Of a DNA stretch of 64,000 nt, positions 45,235 through 54,210 are shown piece after piece (the stretch's first letter is position 1; every line of letters begins with the position of its first letter). A program made the position numbers and the translations under genes. Origin of the DNA: Azospirillum ramasamyi (lineage in GTDB: Bacteria > Pseudomonadota > Alphaproteobacteria > Azospirillales > Azospirillaceae); assembly GCF_003233655.1 (NCBI RefSeq), contig NZ_CP029829.1, positions 1,746,978 through 1,810,977 of the forward strand, read 5' to 3'. A model generated the notes under the pieces. That model did not search any database and was not told where the DNA came from. It was given only the letters and a program-made list of their open reading frames with translations.

Positions 45235-47391
45235 GTGACCGACAGCCATTTCCCCGGCAAGGACGCCATTCTCGCCTTCATCCGGTCCAGCACCACCCCC
45301 GTCGGCAAGCGCGAGATCGCCCGCGCCTTCAAGCTGTCCGGCTCCGCCGACCGCGAAATGCTGAAGGATCTGCTGCGCGAGTTGGAGGCGGACGGAGCGG
45401 TGGAGCGCGGACGCAACAAGCGCATGGCCCCGCCGCAGGCCCTGCCGGCCGTCGCCGTGCTGCTGATCACCGGCGTCGACGCCGACGGCGAGTTGTCGGC
45501 CCGGCCGCTGACCTGGACCGGCGAAGGCGCCCCGCCGCGCATCTTCCTGCTGCCGGAGCGGAAATCGCGGGGCGAGGACAAGCCGCTGGCGGTCGGCGAC
45601 ACGCTGCTGGCGAAGCTGGCCCGCATCAACGACCGCCTCTACGAGGCGCGCGTCATCCGCCGCATCGATGGTGAGCGCGAGGGCCGCATCCTGGGCGTCT
45701 ACCGGCCGAGCGCCGATGGCGGGCGCATCCTGCCGACGGACCGCCGCCACAAGACCGAGTTCCTGGTGCTGCCGCCCAACCGCGGCGACGCCGAAGCCGG
45801 CGACCTCGTCTTCGCCGACATCCTGCCGGCCGGGCGTGCCGGCCAGCCGCAGGCCCGCGTCGTCGAGCGGCTGGGCTCCACCGACGAGCCGCGCGCCTTC
45901 AGCCTGATCGCCATCCACGCCCACGCCATCCCCACCGTCTTCCCTCACGCGGCCCTGCGCGAGGCGGAACTGGCGGCGGTGCCGGCGCTGATGCAGCGGG
46001 AGGATTTGCGCGACATCCCGTTGGTGACCATCGACGGGGCCGACGCCCGCGATTTCGACGACGCCGTGTGGGCGGAACCGGACGGCGCCCCGGAGAACCC
46101 GGAAGGCTGGCACCTGATCGTCGCCATCGCCGATGTATCCTATTACGTGCGCCCCGGATCGGCGCTCGACCGCGCGGCCTACGAGCGCGGCAACTCCGTG
46201 TATTTCCCCGACCGCGTCGTGCCGATGCTGCCGGAAGCGCTGTCGAACGGGCTGTGTTCGCTGCGGCCGGGGGAGGACCGCGCCTGTCTCGCCTTCCACC
46301 TGTGGATCGACCGCAACGGCGCGCTGATCCGGCACCGGCTGGTCCGCGGGCTGATGCGCTCGGCGGCGCGGCTGACCTATGAACAGGTGCAGGAGTGCCA
46401 CGACGGCCGGCCGGACGAGACGACGGCGCCGCTGGCCGAAAACGTGATCGCCCCGCTGTTCGGCGCCTATGCCCGGCTCGCCGCCGCCCGTGCCAGGCGC
46501 GGCACGCTGGAGCTGGACCTGCCGGAACGCCGTGTCCGCATCGACGAGCGCGGCCGGGTCGCCGAGATCGCGGTGCGGGAGCGCCACGACAGCCACCGGC
46601 TGATCGAGGAGTTCATGATCGCCGCCAACGTCGCGGCGGCGGAGGTGCTGGAACGGCACACCATGCCCGGCCTCTACCGCATCCACGACCGGCCCTCGAT
46701 GGACAAGATGGAGGCGCTGCGCGGCTTCCTGGCCGACATCGGCCATCCCCTGGGCAAGAGCGCCGACCTGACGCCCAGCCATTTCACCCGCATCCTGCGC
46801 AAGGTGGAGGGCACGTCGCACGCGCCGCTGGTCAGCGAGGTGATCCTGCGCGCCCAGGCCCAGGCCGCCTACAGCCCCGACAACATCGGCCATTTCGGGC
46901 TGGCCCTGCACCGCTACGCCCATTTCACCTCGCCGATCCGCCGCTATGCCGACCTGATCGTCCACCGGGCGCTGATCCGCACCCTGGGGCTGGGCGTCGG
47001 CGGGCTGGACGACGAGACGCTGGGCCGGCTGGCGGAGATCGGGGAGCATCTGTCCGGAACCGAACGCCGCGCCGCCGCCGCCGAACGCGACGCGGTCGAC
47101 CGCTACACAGCCGCCTTCCTGGCCGACCGTGTGGGGGAGCGCTTCAGCGGCCGCATCGCCGGCGTCAGCCGATTCGGGCTGTTCGTGCGGCTGGACGAGA
47201 GCGGCGCCGACGGGCTGATCCCGGCCAGCACCCTGCCCGACGACAGATACGAGCATGACGAGGCGGCTCACGCCCTGGTCGGGCAGCGTACGGGCCGCGC
47301 ATACCGCCTCAGCAGCCCGGTCAAGGTGGTGCTGGTGGAGGCCGATCCGGTCAGCGGCAGCATGCTTTTCCGGCTGGCCGACTCGGAGTGA
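45235..47391 (+). CDS. rnr: Ribonuclease R
   Basis: 718 residues from the GTG at 45235. It is a 3'-5' hydrolytic exoribonuclease. In order: an N-terminal winged helix (about 10-70, KRE IARAFKLSGSADREML), cold-shock domains (about 75-230), the RNB catalytic domain, and an S1 domain (about 635-710, GERFSGRIAGVSRFGLFVRLDESGADGLIP). The metal-binding motif DIPLVTIDGADARDFDDAV holds the catalytic Asps. A LRRYAHFTSPIRRYADLIVHR segment is the usual RNase II/R signature. No clear ribosome-binding site is seen at the GTG. Confidence 0.95.
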   Translation: MTDSHFPGKDAILAFIRSSTTPVGKREIARAFKLSGSADREMLKDLLRELEADGAVERGRNKRMAPPQALPAVAVLLITGVDADGELSARPLTWTGEGAPPRIFLLPERKSRGEDKPLAVGDTLLAKLARINDRLYEARVIRRIDGEREGRILGVYRPSADGGRILPTDRRHKTEFLVLPPNRGDAEAGDLVFADILPAGRAGQPQARVVERLGSTDEPRAFSLIAIHAHAIPTVFPHAALREAELAAVPALMQREDLRDIPLVTIDGADARDFDDAVWAEPDGAPENPEGWHLIVAIADVSYYVRPGSALDRAAYERGNSVYFPDRVVPMLPEALSNGLCSLRPGEDRACLAFHLWIDRNGALIRHRLVRGLMRSAARLTYEQVQECHDGRPDETTAPLAENVIAPLFGAYARLAAARARRGTLELDLPERRVRIDERGRVAEIAVRERHDSHRLIEEFMIAANVAAAEVLERHTMPGLYRIHDRPSMDKMEALRGFLADIGHPLGKSADLTPSHFTRILRKVEGTSHAPLVSEVILRAQAQAAYSPDNIGHFGLALHRYAHFTSPIRRYADLIVHRALIRTLGLGVGGLDDETLGRLAEIGEHLSGTERRAAAAERDAVDRYTAAFLADRVGERFSGRIAGVSRFGLFVRLDESGADGLIPASTLPDDRYEHDEAAHALVGQRTGRAYRLSSPVKVVLVEADPVSGSMLFRLADSE

Positions 47392-47737
47392 GCGCGGGTC
47401 TCCAGCCGATACCGTTGCTTTAAGGCAACGCTTAAGCAGTGTGGCGAATTGGTGGCGGACTCGTGGCAAAGCCAAGGGTTTACCCCCGCCGCACGACACA
47501 AGCGTGGCCTTGGCGACACAGGCCGGGACAATCCGCAACATTGCAAATCGGTCCGCAATTTTGTCCCGCACACCCCACTGAACGAAGGTGTATCTATCCC
47601 CCATCCGGGATCGGCACCATCCTCGTCCGGTCCGGCTGTAGGAAAGGGAGGCCGCGGTTCGCCCCATGGCCAATTGCGATCACAGCGCGTGCGATCACAC
47701 CGTACCGTCACGCATGTCCCCGATTCGGACTCCCACG
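47392..47737. other. Intergenic region upstream of the S41 protease
   Basis: No gene of quality is seen. It contains an inverted repeat, GGGACAA (47525-47531) and TTGTCCC (47561-47567), whose centre has direct copies of TCCGCAA. A purine-rich GGAAAGGGAGG precedes the frame at 47640-47650 but is too far from the listed start. Confidence 0.55.
47525..47567. promoter_or_regulatory. Inverted repeat upstream of the S41 protease
   Basis: Perfect seven-base arms GGGACAA and TTGTCCC with inner direct repeats TCCGCAAC and TCCGCAAT. Candidate operator or transcript structure; unproven. Confidence 0.4.
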
Positions 47738-49318
47738 ATGCCGAGCCTGGCGCGCCGCCTGCGCCGCTCCATCCGCCATTCCGCCCTCCTGCTCTCGGCC
47801 GCGGCGCTGCTCGCCTCCACCGCGGCCGCGGCACCCACCCAATCCCTTCCGGCCAGCGCCCCGCCGCCGGTCAGCGAGCAGGTTTTCGCCGTCGGCTTCG
47901 GCAAGATCGCCGAGGTGTATCTGGACTCCGTGTCCTTCAACCGCCTGGGCATGGACGGCCTCAAGGGCCTGAGCGCGCTCGATCCCGCCGTGACGGTGGA
48001 GCGCGCCGGCAGCACCGTACGCCTGTACGTGTCGGGCACCCTGGCCGCGGAGTACGGGGCGGCGCCTGACGCCGACGCCGGCGGCTGGGCGGCGCTGACC
48101 ACCCGCGTCATCGACCGCGCGCGCAGCCACTCCCCGGTTCTTTCCAAGGCGACGCCGGAACGGCTGTACCAGGTGGTCTTCGACGGCGTCACCGCCGATC
48201 TCGACGGGTATTCCCGCTATTCCGGCGTCCAGCGCGCGACCAGCGAGCGGGCGCAGCGCGAAGGCTATGGCGGCGTCGGCCTCTCGCTGGACAGCAACGC
48301 CAACGGCCGCGTGACCGTGCATGACATCATGCCGAACAGCCCGGCCGAACGCGCCGGCCTCATCGACGGCGAGCAGCTTCTGGCGATCGATGGCGAGCTG
48401 ACCACGCGGATGACTCCGGCCCAGATGCGCGACCGGCTGCGCGGCCCGACCGGCACCCTGGTCACGCTGACCGTCGCCCGCGACAACGGCGCCCCGCGCC
48501 GCCTGCCGCTGCGGCGGGAGCGGGTGGTGCCCAACACCATCACCTATTCGCTGTCCGGCGACGTCGGCATCGTCAAGCTCGACCGCTTCAACGCCACCAC
48601 CGCCTCCAGCCTGCGGACGGCGGTCACCGCCATCCGCCGGACCGCCGGCCCGACCCTGAACGGGATGGTGCTGGACCTGCGCGGCAACCCGGGCGGGCTG
48701 CTGGACCAGGCGGTCGCGGTGGCGGACCTGTTCATGCGCCGCGGCCGGATCATCTCCACGGAAGGCCGCAACCCCGAAAGCCGCCAGCGCTTCGACGCCA
48801 CCCCCGACGACCTGCTGGACGGGCTGCCGCTGGTGGTGCTGGTCGACGGCCGCTCCGCCTCTTCCGCCGAGGTGGTTGCGTCGGCGCTGCAGGACTCGGG
48901 CCGCGCGGTGGTGGTGGGCGCCTCCAGCTACGGCAAGGGCAGCGTCCAGACCGTCACCCGGCTGCCCAACGACGGCGAGCTGTTCCTGACCTGGAGCCGC
49001 ATCTACACGCCGGCCGGCTACACCCTGCACCGCCAGGGCGTGCAGCCCACCGTCTGCACCAGCCGCGCCGGCCAGCACGATCCGGATTCCCTGCTGTCCG
49101 ACCTGCGCGAGGGGCGGCTGCGCCCGGCGCAGATCGCCAGCTGGCGCTCCAAGGCGGCCGACGACGAGCATGCGCTGAGCGCCCTGCGCGAAGCCTGCCC
49201 CTGGAAGGAGCATGAGCCGGACCTCGACCTGAAGGTCGCGATGCGGCTGCTGTCCGAGCCGGCGCTGTACCAGCGCGCGGTGGCCAGCGCCCTGGTCAAC
49301 ACGGTGGCGGAACGCTGA
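47738..49318 (+). CDS. S41-family C-terminal processing protease
   Basis: About 526 residues from the ATG at 47738 (MPSLARRLRRSIRHSALLLSAAALLA), chosen because a clean signal peptide starts there; ATGs at 47714 and 47666 are in frame. The product is probably periplasmic. A PDZ domain (about 185-260, NSPAERAGLIDGEQLLAIDGE) precedes the peptidase S41 domain with LDLRGNPGGLLDQAV, the nucleophilic Ser in DGRSASSAEVVAS and the general-base Lys in SSYGKGSVQT. The family trims or degrades envelope proteins. A long C-terminal tail is less conserved. Operon partners are not apparent. Confidence 0.88.
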   Translation: MPSLARRLRRSIRHSALLLSAAALLASTAAAAPTQSLPASAPPPVSEQVFAVGFGKIAEVYLDSVSFNRLGMDGLKGLSALDPAVTVERAGSTVRLYVSGTLAAEYGAAPDADAGGWAALTTRVIDRARSHSPVLSKATPERLYQVVFDGVTADLDGYSRYSGVQRATSERAQREGYGGVGLSLDSNANGRVTVHDIMPNSPAERAGLIDGEQLLAIDGELTTRMTPAQMRDRLRGPTGTLVTLTVARDNGAPRRLPLRRERVVPNTITYSLSGDVGIVKLDRFNATTASSLRTAVTAIRRTAGPTLNGMVLDLRGNPGGLLDQAVAVADLFMRRGRIISTEGRNPESRQRFDATPDDLLDGLPLVVLVDGRSASSAEVVASALQDSGRAVVVGASSYGKGSVQTVTRLPNDGELFLTWSRIYTPAGYTLHRQGVQPTVCTSRAGQHDPDSLLSDLREGRLRPAQIASWRSKAADDEHALSALREACPWKEHEPDLDLKVAMRLLSEPALYQRAVASALVNTVAER

Positions 49319-49386
49319 GTCCGGCCATGAGAAAGCCGGGCCCTGTGGCAATCGAGATCGGACATCGATTTCGCCGTCCATAGGGC

Positions 49387-49414
49387 TTGACATTGCGGCG
49401 TCAGACGGTATTTT
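49387..49414 (+). promoter_or_regulatory. Strong candidate promoter of rpmG
   Basis: TTGACA (49387-49392, exact consensus), 16-base spacer, TATTTT (49409-49414), about 64 bases before rpmG. Confidence 0.6.
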
Positions 49415-49477
49415 CCGCCGCTACGACGCCGCCCCGCCGGGCCGGCGGGGCACGGATTTTTTGTCGGGATCGAGATC

Positions 49478-49645
49478 ATGGCCAAGCAGAACACCGTCCT
49501 CATCAAGCTGGTGAGCACGGCTGACACCGGTTTCTTCTACGTCAAGAAGAAGAACCCGAAGAAGACCACCGAGAAGCTGTCGTTCCGCAAGTACGACCCG
49601 GTGGCGCGCAAGCACGTCGAGTTCAAGGAAGCCAAGATCAAGTAA
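49478..49645 (+). CDS. rpmG: 50S ribosomal protein L33
   Basis: 55 residues from the ATG at 49478 ([34 protein letters not shown]). This is the typical alphaproteobacterial L33 without zinc cysteines (C-minus form), with [21 protein letters not shown] at the end. It lies near the tRNA E site of the large subunit. A near-consensus promoter lies upstream and a Rho-independent terminator follows, so it is a single-gene unit. Confidence 0.97.
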   Translation: MAKQNTVLIKLVSTADTGFFYVKKKNPKKTTEKLSFRKYDPVARKHVEFKEAKIK

Positions 49646-49680
49646 GTCTTGACCGACACTGAGCTGTGCTTCGAATGAAC

Positions 49681-49706
49681 AAGGCCGCCTTTCCGGGCGG
49701 CCTTTT
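49681..49706 (+). terminator. Rho-independent terminator of rpmG
   Basis: AAGGCCGCC (49681-49689), five- to six-base loop, GGCGGCCTT (49696-49704), followed by TTCGTTTT. Nine-base perfect stem. Confidence 0.9.
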
Positions 49707-49868
49707 CGTTTTGGCTTCACGGTTACGCACTTTCCGCACCGGGGCCGGTGCGGCATCCGGTCGCTGCCGCTATTTGCGGCGACTGCCACCCCTCGGATGC
49801 ATGTATTCCAAATGCCGCGCTTTGGGCGGACACTCTTCGGACGGTAACCGACTCCGGAGGGAGCGATC

Positions 49869-51206
49869 ATGCCCGACACGCATCATATCCCGTCCGCAGG
49901 CCCGCTTGCCGACCCCGGTGCGACCGTGCCGGAGGACGATCGGCGGCAGGCTCTCGCGACACGCTTCCAGAAAACGCGCGCCCGCACGGCTGAACTGGTC
50001 GCCAACCTCACGCCTGAAGACCTGATGGTCCAGACCGTCCCCGACGGCGCCCCGGCGAAATGGCACCTCGCCCACACCAGCCGGCTGTTCGAGGTGGCGG
50101 TGCTGATGCCCTTCAGCCCGGGCTACCGCCCCTGCGATCCCGTCTTCCTCGACCTGTTCGCCCCGCAGGGTGAGCGATCCCCCGCTCCGCCCCGCGTGCT
50201 GTCCCGCCCGAGCGTCGCCGAGATCATGCGCCATCGCGACCAGATCAACGCCGCGGTGCTGCATCTGATCGAACAGGTCGACGATGGGCTGTGGGACGCG
50301 GTCGAAGCGGCGCTGGCGACGGCCATCGCCCACGAACGCCGCCACCAGGAGCGCATGCTCCTGCACATCAAGCACGCCCTGTGGTCCAACCCGCTGCGCC
50401 CGGCTTATGAGCCGGCCCCGGACCATCCGTATCCCGGAGCGCCGCCCGACGGCTGGGTGGAGCAGCCCGGCGGGCTGGTGGAGGTCGGCCGCTCCGCCCC
50501 GCTGCCCGGATTCGGCCATGAGGCGCCGCGCCACCGCGTCTGGCTGGAGCCCTATCGTCTGGCCGCCCGCCCGGTCACCTGTGGCGAGTTCCTGGCCTTC
50601 ATCGAGGCCGGCGGCTACAGCGACCGCTCGCTCTGGCTGTCCGAAGGGTGGGAGATCGCACGGGCGGAGGGCTGGAGCGCCCCGCTCTATTGGGAGCGCG
50701 GAAGCGACGGGCAGGGCGGGGACCGGAAAGGCGTTTCCGGCTGGCGGGTCTTCACCCTCTACGGCATGCAGCCGCTCGCCCCGGACGAGCCGGTCTGCCA
50801 TGTCAGCTGGTACGAGGCCGACGCCTATGCCCGCTGGGCCGGCAAGCGCCTTCCGCGCGAAGCCGAATGGGAGACGGTCGCCGCCGGCTGCGACAGCATC
50901 GGCAACCTGCTGGGCACCGGCCATCGCCACCCCCGCAGCGGCACCTGTCACGGCACCGGCCCCTGGCAGATGTGCGGCGACGTGTGGGAATGGACCGCCG
51001 ACCCCTTCGTCACCTATCCCGGCTATCGCCGTTCCGGCGGCCCGGACGAGGCGGTCAACGGCCGGCTCGCCCTCAACCGCATGGTGCTGCGCGGCGGCAG
51101 CTGCCTGACCCCCTTCGACCACGCCGGCCCGTGGACGCGGCATTGCCTGCGACCGGAGACCCGCCTGTCGGTCAGCGGCTTCCGGCTGGCCGAGGACGTG
51201 AATTAG
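49869..51206 (+). CDS. EgtB-like sulfoxide synthase (DinB plus FGE-sulfatase fold)
   Basis: 445 residues. The N-terminal DinB-like domain holds KWHLAHTSRLFE and the H-x3-H-x-E iron site in AHERRHQERML. The C-terminal FGE-sulfatase-like domain (about 190-445) includes PVTCGEFLAFIEAGGYSDRSLWLSEGWE, HVSWYEADAYARWAGKRLPREAEWE and the closing VLRGGSCLTP and RHCLRPETRLSVSGFRLAEDV. EgtB makes hercynylcysteine sulfoxide in ergothioneine synthesis; SenA (selenoneine) and OvoA (ovothiol) are related. No egtD, senB or senC neighbour is present, so the product is uncertain. It overlaps the convergent gene by four bases. Confidence 0.82.
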   Translation: MPDTHHIPSAGPLADPGATVPEDDRRQALATRFQKTRARTAELVANLTPEDLMVQTVPDGAPAKWHLAHTSRLFEVAVLMPFSPGYRPCDPVFLDLFAPQGERSPAPPRVLSRPSVAEIMRHRDQINAAVLHLIEQVDDGLWDAVEAALATAIAHERRHQERMLLHIKHALWSNPLRPAYEPAPDHPYPGAPPDGWVEQPGGLVEVGRSAPLPGFGHEAPRHRVWLEPYRLAARPVTCGEFLAFIEAGGYSDRSLWLSEGWEIARAEGWSAPLYWERGSDGQGGDRKGVSGWRVFTLYGMQPLAPDEPVCHVSWYEADAYARWAGKRLPREAEWETVAAGCDSIGNLLGTGHRHPRSGTCHGTGPWQMCGDVWEWTADPFVTYPGYRRSGGPDEAVNGRLALNRMVLRGGSCLTPFDHAGPWTRHCLRPETRLSVSGFRLAEDVN

Positions 51207-52633
51207 GCCTGCGGTTCAGGATTCGCCGGAGGCCCCGCTGCATCGGTCCCCGCCGCATCCGCCCTTGCTGCTGCATCCACTACGGCGCGACCGGCCACCA
51301 GCGCCCGCGCCTGCCCTTGGGTCAGGACACCGCGTTCGGTCAGGCGGGTGAACAGCGCAGCCGCCAGCTCCGCCACGGCCAGCGCCTCTCCCTGCGGACC
51401 GTTGCGCGGGCGGCGTGGCAGGCCGAAGGCGCTGGCCAGCCGCTCGGGGGACGCGCCGGCCAGCTCCGGATCAAGCGCCGCCGCCAGCGCGCCGAGGTCC
51501 AGCCCCTGCGGCAGGGCGGGTTCGGCGATGCCCGCCAGCGCGGCGGACCGCGCCAGTGCGGCGAGCGCCTGATCGATGCCGACGCCGACGGCGATGCAGT
51601 TGTGCAGGGCATCCTGGATCGCCGGCCAGACCGCGGCGAAGGGACGCTCGCCCGCCACCATGGCGGTGCCGATGCCGTGACGGGCGGCCGCCTCATCCGA
51701 CACCGGATCGATGGGGTCGATCAGAAGGGCGAGCGACACCGTCCGGAAGATGCGCGTTCCCACCAGTCGGATCGTGCCGACCGCGATGACCGGACCGCCG
51801 TGCGGCTCCCCCCCCGCCGTCGCCACCCACAGCGCGACAAAGGGCAGCGCGGCCAGCGGTTCGTCGTCCCCCAAGGGGGCGGCGGGATGGGCCGGTCGGA
51901 GAGTGAGCGCTCGCTTGCCGGTCAATCCGGCCCCATTGGCCATGCCGCGGGCGGGGAAGGACAGCATCACCCCGGAGTTAAGGCCGAGATCGACGAGCCT
52001 TGCGGACAGTTCGCCCTCCTCCGTCCGGCGCAGCACCGCGGAGACGGGCGCCCCGCCGCCGCGCGCCCGTTCGATGGCGCGGGCCAGATCGTCGCGCATC
52101 AGGGCCTTGCCGATGTCGGCGCCCTCCTCGATTTCCAACAGCCGGGCGGCGGCGGGATTGAGCCGCTCCACCCGCCCCAGTTCGTCGACGATCAGTAACG
52201 GGTCGTCGGTGAGGAGCAGCGCCGCGCGGACCGCCCGGTCCATGCGTCCGCCGCCCAGCGGCCCGCGCCCCAATGGACCATCCGTCAACGGCCCGTCGCC
52301 CCCCGGCGGCTCCCCGCCCCGGACCAGCCCCGCGGCGGCCTCGGCCAAGCGCCCGACCTCGCCGCCGCGCCCGCCCGACCAGGGTTCGAGGTCGATGCGG
52401 TTGCGCCCGCCGGTCAGACGGTCCGCCAGACGTTCCAGGTCGCTGAAATGGCGGGCAAGGCGGGAGAAGACGAACCAAACCGCCAACAGGCCGATCCCGC
52501 AGATCGTCAGGCCGCGCGTGAAGGCGGTCCGGTCCTCCGCCGCCAGCTGCGTGATCTCCACGCCCAGAAAGACCAGCGTGGCCGCCGCCACCGCCAGCCC
52601 CAGCATCGCCACGCGCCAAACGCCGCCCCTCAT
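51203..52633 (-). CDS. Membrane protein with PAS-like region and degenerate DnaQ-like exonuclease domain
   Basis: 476 residues. Two membrane helices lie at about 5-28 and 40-60. A HAMP-like/linker region and a PAS-like region follow (about 135-210, LLLTDDPLLIVDELGRVERLNPAAARLLEIEEGADIGK). After a Pro/Gly-rich linker, residues about 268-375 match the DEDD 3'-5' exonuclease fold: ALPFVALWVATAGGE in place of the usual DTETTG, IAVGTIRLVGTRI, LLIDPIDPVSDEAAARHGIGTAMVAGERPFAAVWPAI. The metal-binding acids are lost, so it is probably a non-catalytic binding or sensing domain. The Ala-rich C-terminus is poorly conserved. No pair or operon is visible. Confidence 0.6.
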   Translation of the reverse strand: MRGGVWRVAMLGLAVAAATLVFLGVEITQLAAEDRTAFTRGLTICGIGLLAVWFVFSRLARHFSDLERLADRLTGGRNRIDLEPWSGGRGGEVGRLAEAAAGLVRGGEPPGGDGPLTDGPLGRGPLGGGRMDRAVRAALLLTDDPLLIVDELGRVERLNPAAARLLEIEEGADIGKALMRDDLARAIERARGGGAPVSAVLRRTEEGELSARLVDLGLNSGVMLSFPARGMANGAGLTGKRALTLRPAHPAAPLGDDEPLAALPFVALWVATAGGEPHGGPVIAVGTIRLVGTRIFRTVSLALLIDPIDPVSDEAAARHGIGTAMVAGERPFAAVWPAIQDALHNCIAVGVGIDQALAALARSAALAGIAEPALPQGLDLGALAAALDPELAGASPERLASAFGLPRRPRNGPQGEALAVAELAAALFTRLTERGVLTQGQARALVAGRAVVDAAARADAAGTDAAGPPANPEPQA

Positions 52634-52702
52634 CGGGCCGCCTCCCCCTCGTTATGCCCCACTCTAGCGGGCGGAAGGGAAACGGAGAAGCGACGCACGT
52701 GT

Positions 52703-52879
52703 TCAGCGCGCCAGCAGCGCGGCCCTTGCGTCCTCCACCTGCACCATAAGGTCGGCGAGGGCGTCCCTGACCTCGCCCGACAGGCCGAGCATCAGCAGCG
52801 CCACAACCGCCACGGCCAGCGCATGGTCAAGGAAGGAACGATTCGCTCGGCTGCGGAAGAACGGACGGAACGGCGGCAT
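52703..52879 (-). CDS. Small single-pass membrane protein
   Basis: 58 residues from the ATG at 52879 (MPPFRPFFRSRANRS), with GGAG ten bases upstream. It has one hydrophobic helix (about 20-38, ALAVAVVALLMLGLSG) and an acidic, Asp/Glu-rich tail (EVRDALADLMVQVEDARAA). No family is recognised. The open frame extends to 53002 but that N-terminus is Ser-rich and lacks support. It lies 69 bases upstream of the exonuclease-like gene and may be cotranscribed with it. Confidence 0.45.
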   Translation of the reverse strand: MPPFRPFFRSRANRSFLDHALAVAVVALLMLGLSGEVRDALADLMVQVEDARAALLAR

Positions 52880-53256
52880 CGCAGACTGGCTCCGGCAGGA
52901 AGAAAATGTGGAATCGACGAGCGGCGCCAGCCTACCGGAGAAAATGGTCAACGATTTCTTAACGACGCGGGAACCAAACGGTTTGTCTTGCTTTTGACAC
53001 AAACGGATCGCGTTTCACGGGCGATCTCAAAAGTTGAGTCCACGCTTTTCGCCATACATCAAACGAGCTACCCTTTGTTGCGATGTGCGCAAACACGGAT
53101 TACCGCCTTTGCGTAAAATACATGGCAACTCCAAGCCGAACTTTTGCTATCGCTCTGTTGCATTTCCTGGTTTGCCTGCTTGCCGGATAATGCTAAGAGT
53201 AGCTCATCCAGCGACAACACTCCTTTCCGCATAGGCAATTCCTTGGGAGGCCGGCA
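52880..53256. other. Intergenic region before the TadG-like gene
   Basis: 377 bases with no convincing gene. It holds short AT-rich tracts and a weak dyad GTTTGT/ACAAAC around 52980-53006; a good ribosome-binding sequence TTGGGAGG precedes the downstream ATG. Nothing else stands out. Confidence 0.5.
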
Positions 53257-53706
53257 ATGACTTTGGTCTATCGTCCCCTGCCCTATGGCGGGCACGAAGA
53301 CCGGCGGACGGGTCGCCACCTGCTACTGGTGGTTGGTCTGATCCTTGCCATTCCGACGGTGCTCGGTGCCGGCTGCACCCTCGACGCCCTGCGCAGCTTT
53401 GCGGTGGAGGCACGGCTGTCGCACGCGGTCGATGCCGCGGCCTTGGCCGGCGGGCGGGTGATGTTCGACTCGCAGCGCGACGGGCACATCCGCAGCTTCT
53501 TCGACAACGCCTATCCAAGAGGTTTCCTGGGAGCGGACCTGTCGCCCCTGACGATCGCGGAGGACGCGGCGGCCGGTACACTGACGGTCAGCGCCCACGC
53601 CACCGTCAACGCCATCTTCCTGCGCCTGTTCGGCAAGAAGGAAGTGACGGTGCAGGCGCAATCCGTCGTCCACCGCGGCAACCATTCCCGCGGCAGGCTT
53701 CAGTAA
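53257..53706 (+). CDS. TadE/TadG-like pilus-associated N-terminal protein
   Basis: 149 residues; TTGGGAGG lies six bases before the ATG. An N-terminal membrane helix (about 22-42, HLLLVVGLILAIPTVLGAG) is followed by EARLSHAVDAAALAGGRVMFDS, the LQNAVDAAALAGA-like motif of TadG/TadE proteins, and a beta-rich part with HATVNAIFLRLFGKKEVTVQAQSVVHR. The von Willebrand A domain of full TadG is absent, so it is a short form. No flp/tad genes are near. Function is likely envelope-associated; unproven. Confidence 0.6.
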   Translation: MTLVYRPLPYGGHEDRRTGRHLLLVVGLILAIPTVLGAGCTLDALRSFAVEARLSHAVDAAALAGGRVMFDSQRDGHIRSFFDNAYPRGFLGADLSPLTIAEDAAAGTLTVSAHATVNAIFLRLFGKKEVTVQAQSVVHRGNHSRGRLQ

Positions 53707-53829
53707 GGCCCCCTCGGCGGCCAAGCCGCCACATCGCCGATTCGCGACGCTCGCATTCGCGGAATGCAGCCCGCCGGCTTCGCCACTGCGGTAGAAGGAC
53801 GGACAGCGCCCCTTCCTCCGGAGTCCGCG

Positions 53830-54210
53830 ATGCTCGGAACCCTGACGCTTCTGCTGGTCTGCCAATTGACGGGCGAACTGGCCGCCCGCCTGCTGCATCT
53901 GCCGATCCCCGGCCCGGTGCTGGGCATGCTGCTGCTGTTCGCCGGCCTTCTGCTGCGCGGCCGGGTGCCGGCCCCGTTGCAGGAAACGGCCGGCGGCCTG
54001 CTGCGGCATCTGTCGCTGCTGTTCGTGCCGGCCGGCGTCGGCGTGATGGTCCATGCCACCCGCCTTGAGACGGAAGCGCTGCCCATCGTGATCGCGCTGT
54101 TCGGCAGCACCCTGATCGGCATCGCCGTGACGGCGAAGCTGATGGCCTTCCTGCTGAGCCGCACCGATCCGCGGCTGGTGGATGAGCCCGCGAAGGGCGA
54201 CCGGGCATGA
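53830..54210 (+). CDS. CidA/LrgA family holin-like membrane protein
   Basis: 126 residues from the ATG at 53830. Four hydrophobic helices; the family signatures TLLLVCQLTGELAARLLHLPIPGPVLGMLLLFAGLLL and LLRHLSLLFVPAGVGVM are intact. LrgA/CidA proteins with LrgB form a holin/antiholin-type system first studied for murein hydrolase export in Staphylococcus; some pairs export pyruvate or glycolate. It overlaps lrgB by four bases. A start at 53764 adds an unrelated N-terminus. Confidence 0.9.
   Translation: MLGTLTLLLVCQLTGELAARLLHLPIPGPVLGMLLLFAGLLLRGRVPAPLQETAGGLLRHLSLLFVPAGVGVMVHATRLETEALPIVIALFGSTLIGIAVTAKLMAFLLSRTDPRLVDEPAKGDRA

Noticed and set aside
45190..47673. 827-residue open frame opposite rnr
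   Set aside because: Antisense shadow of rnr; no domain can be recognised.
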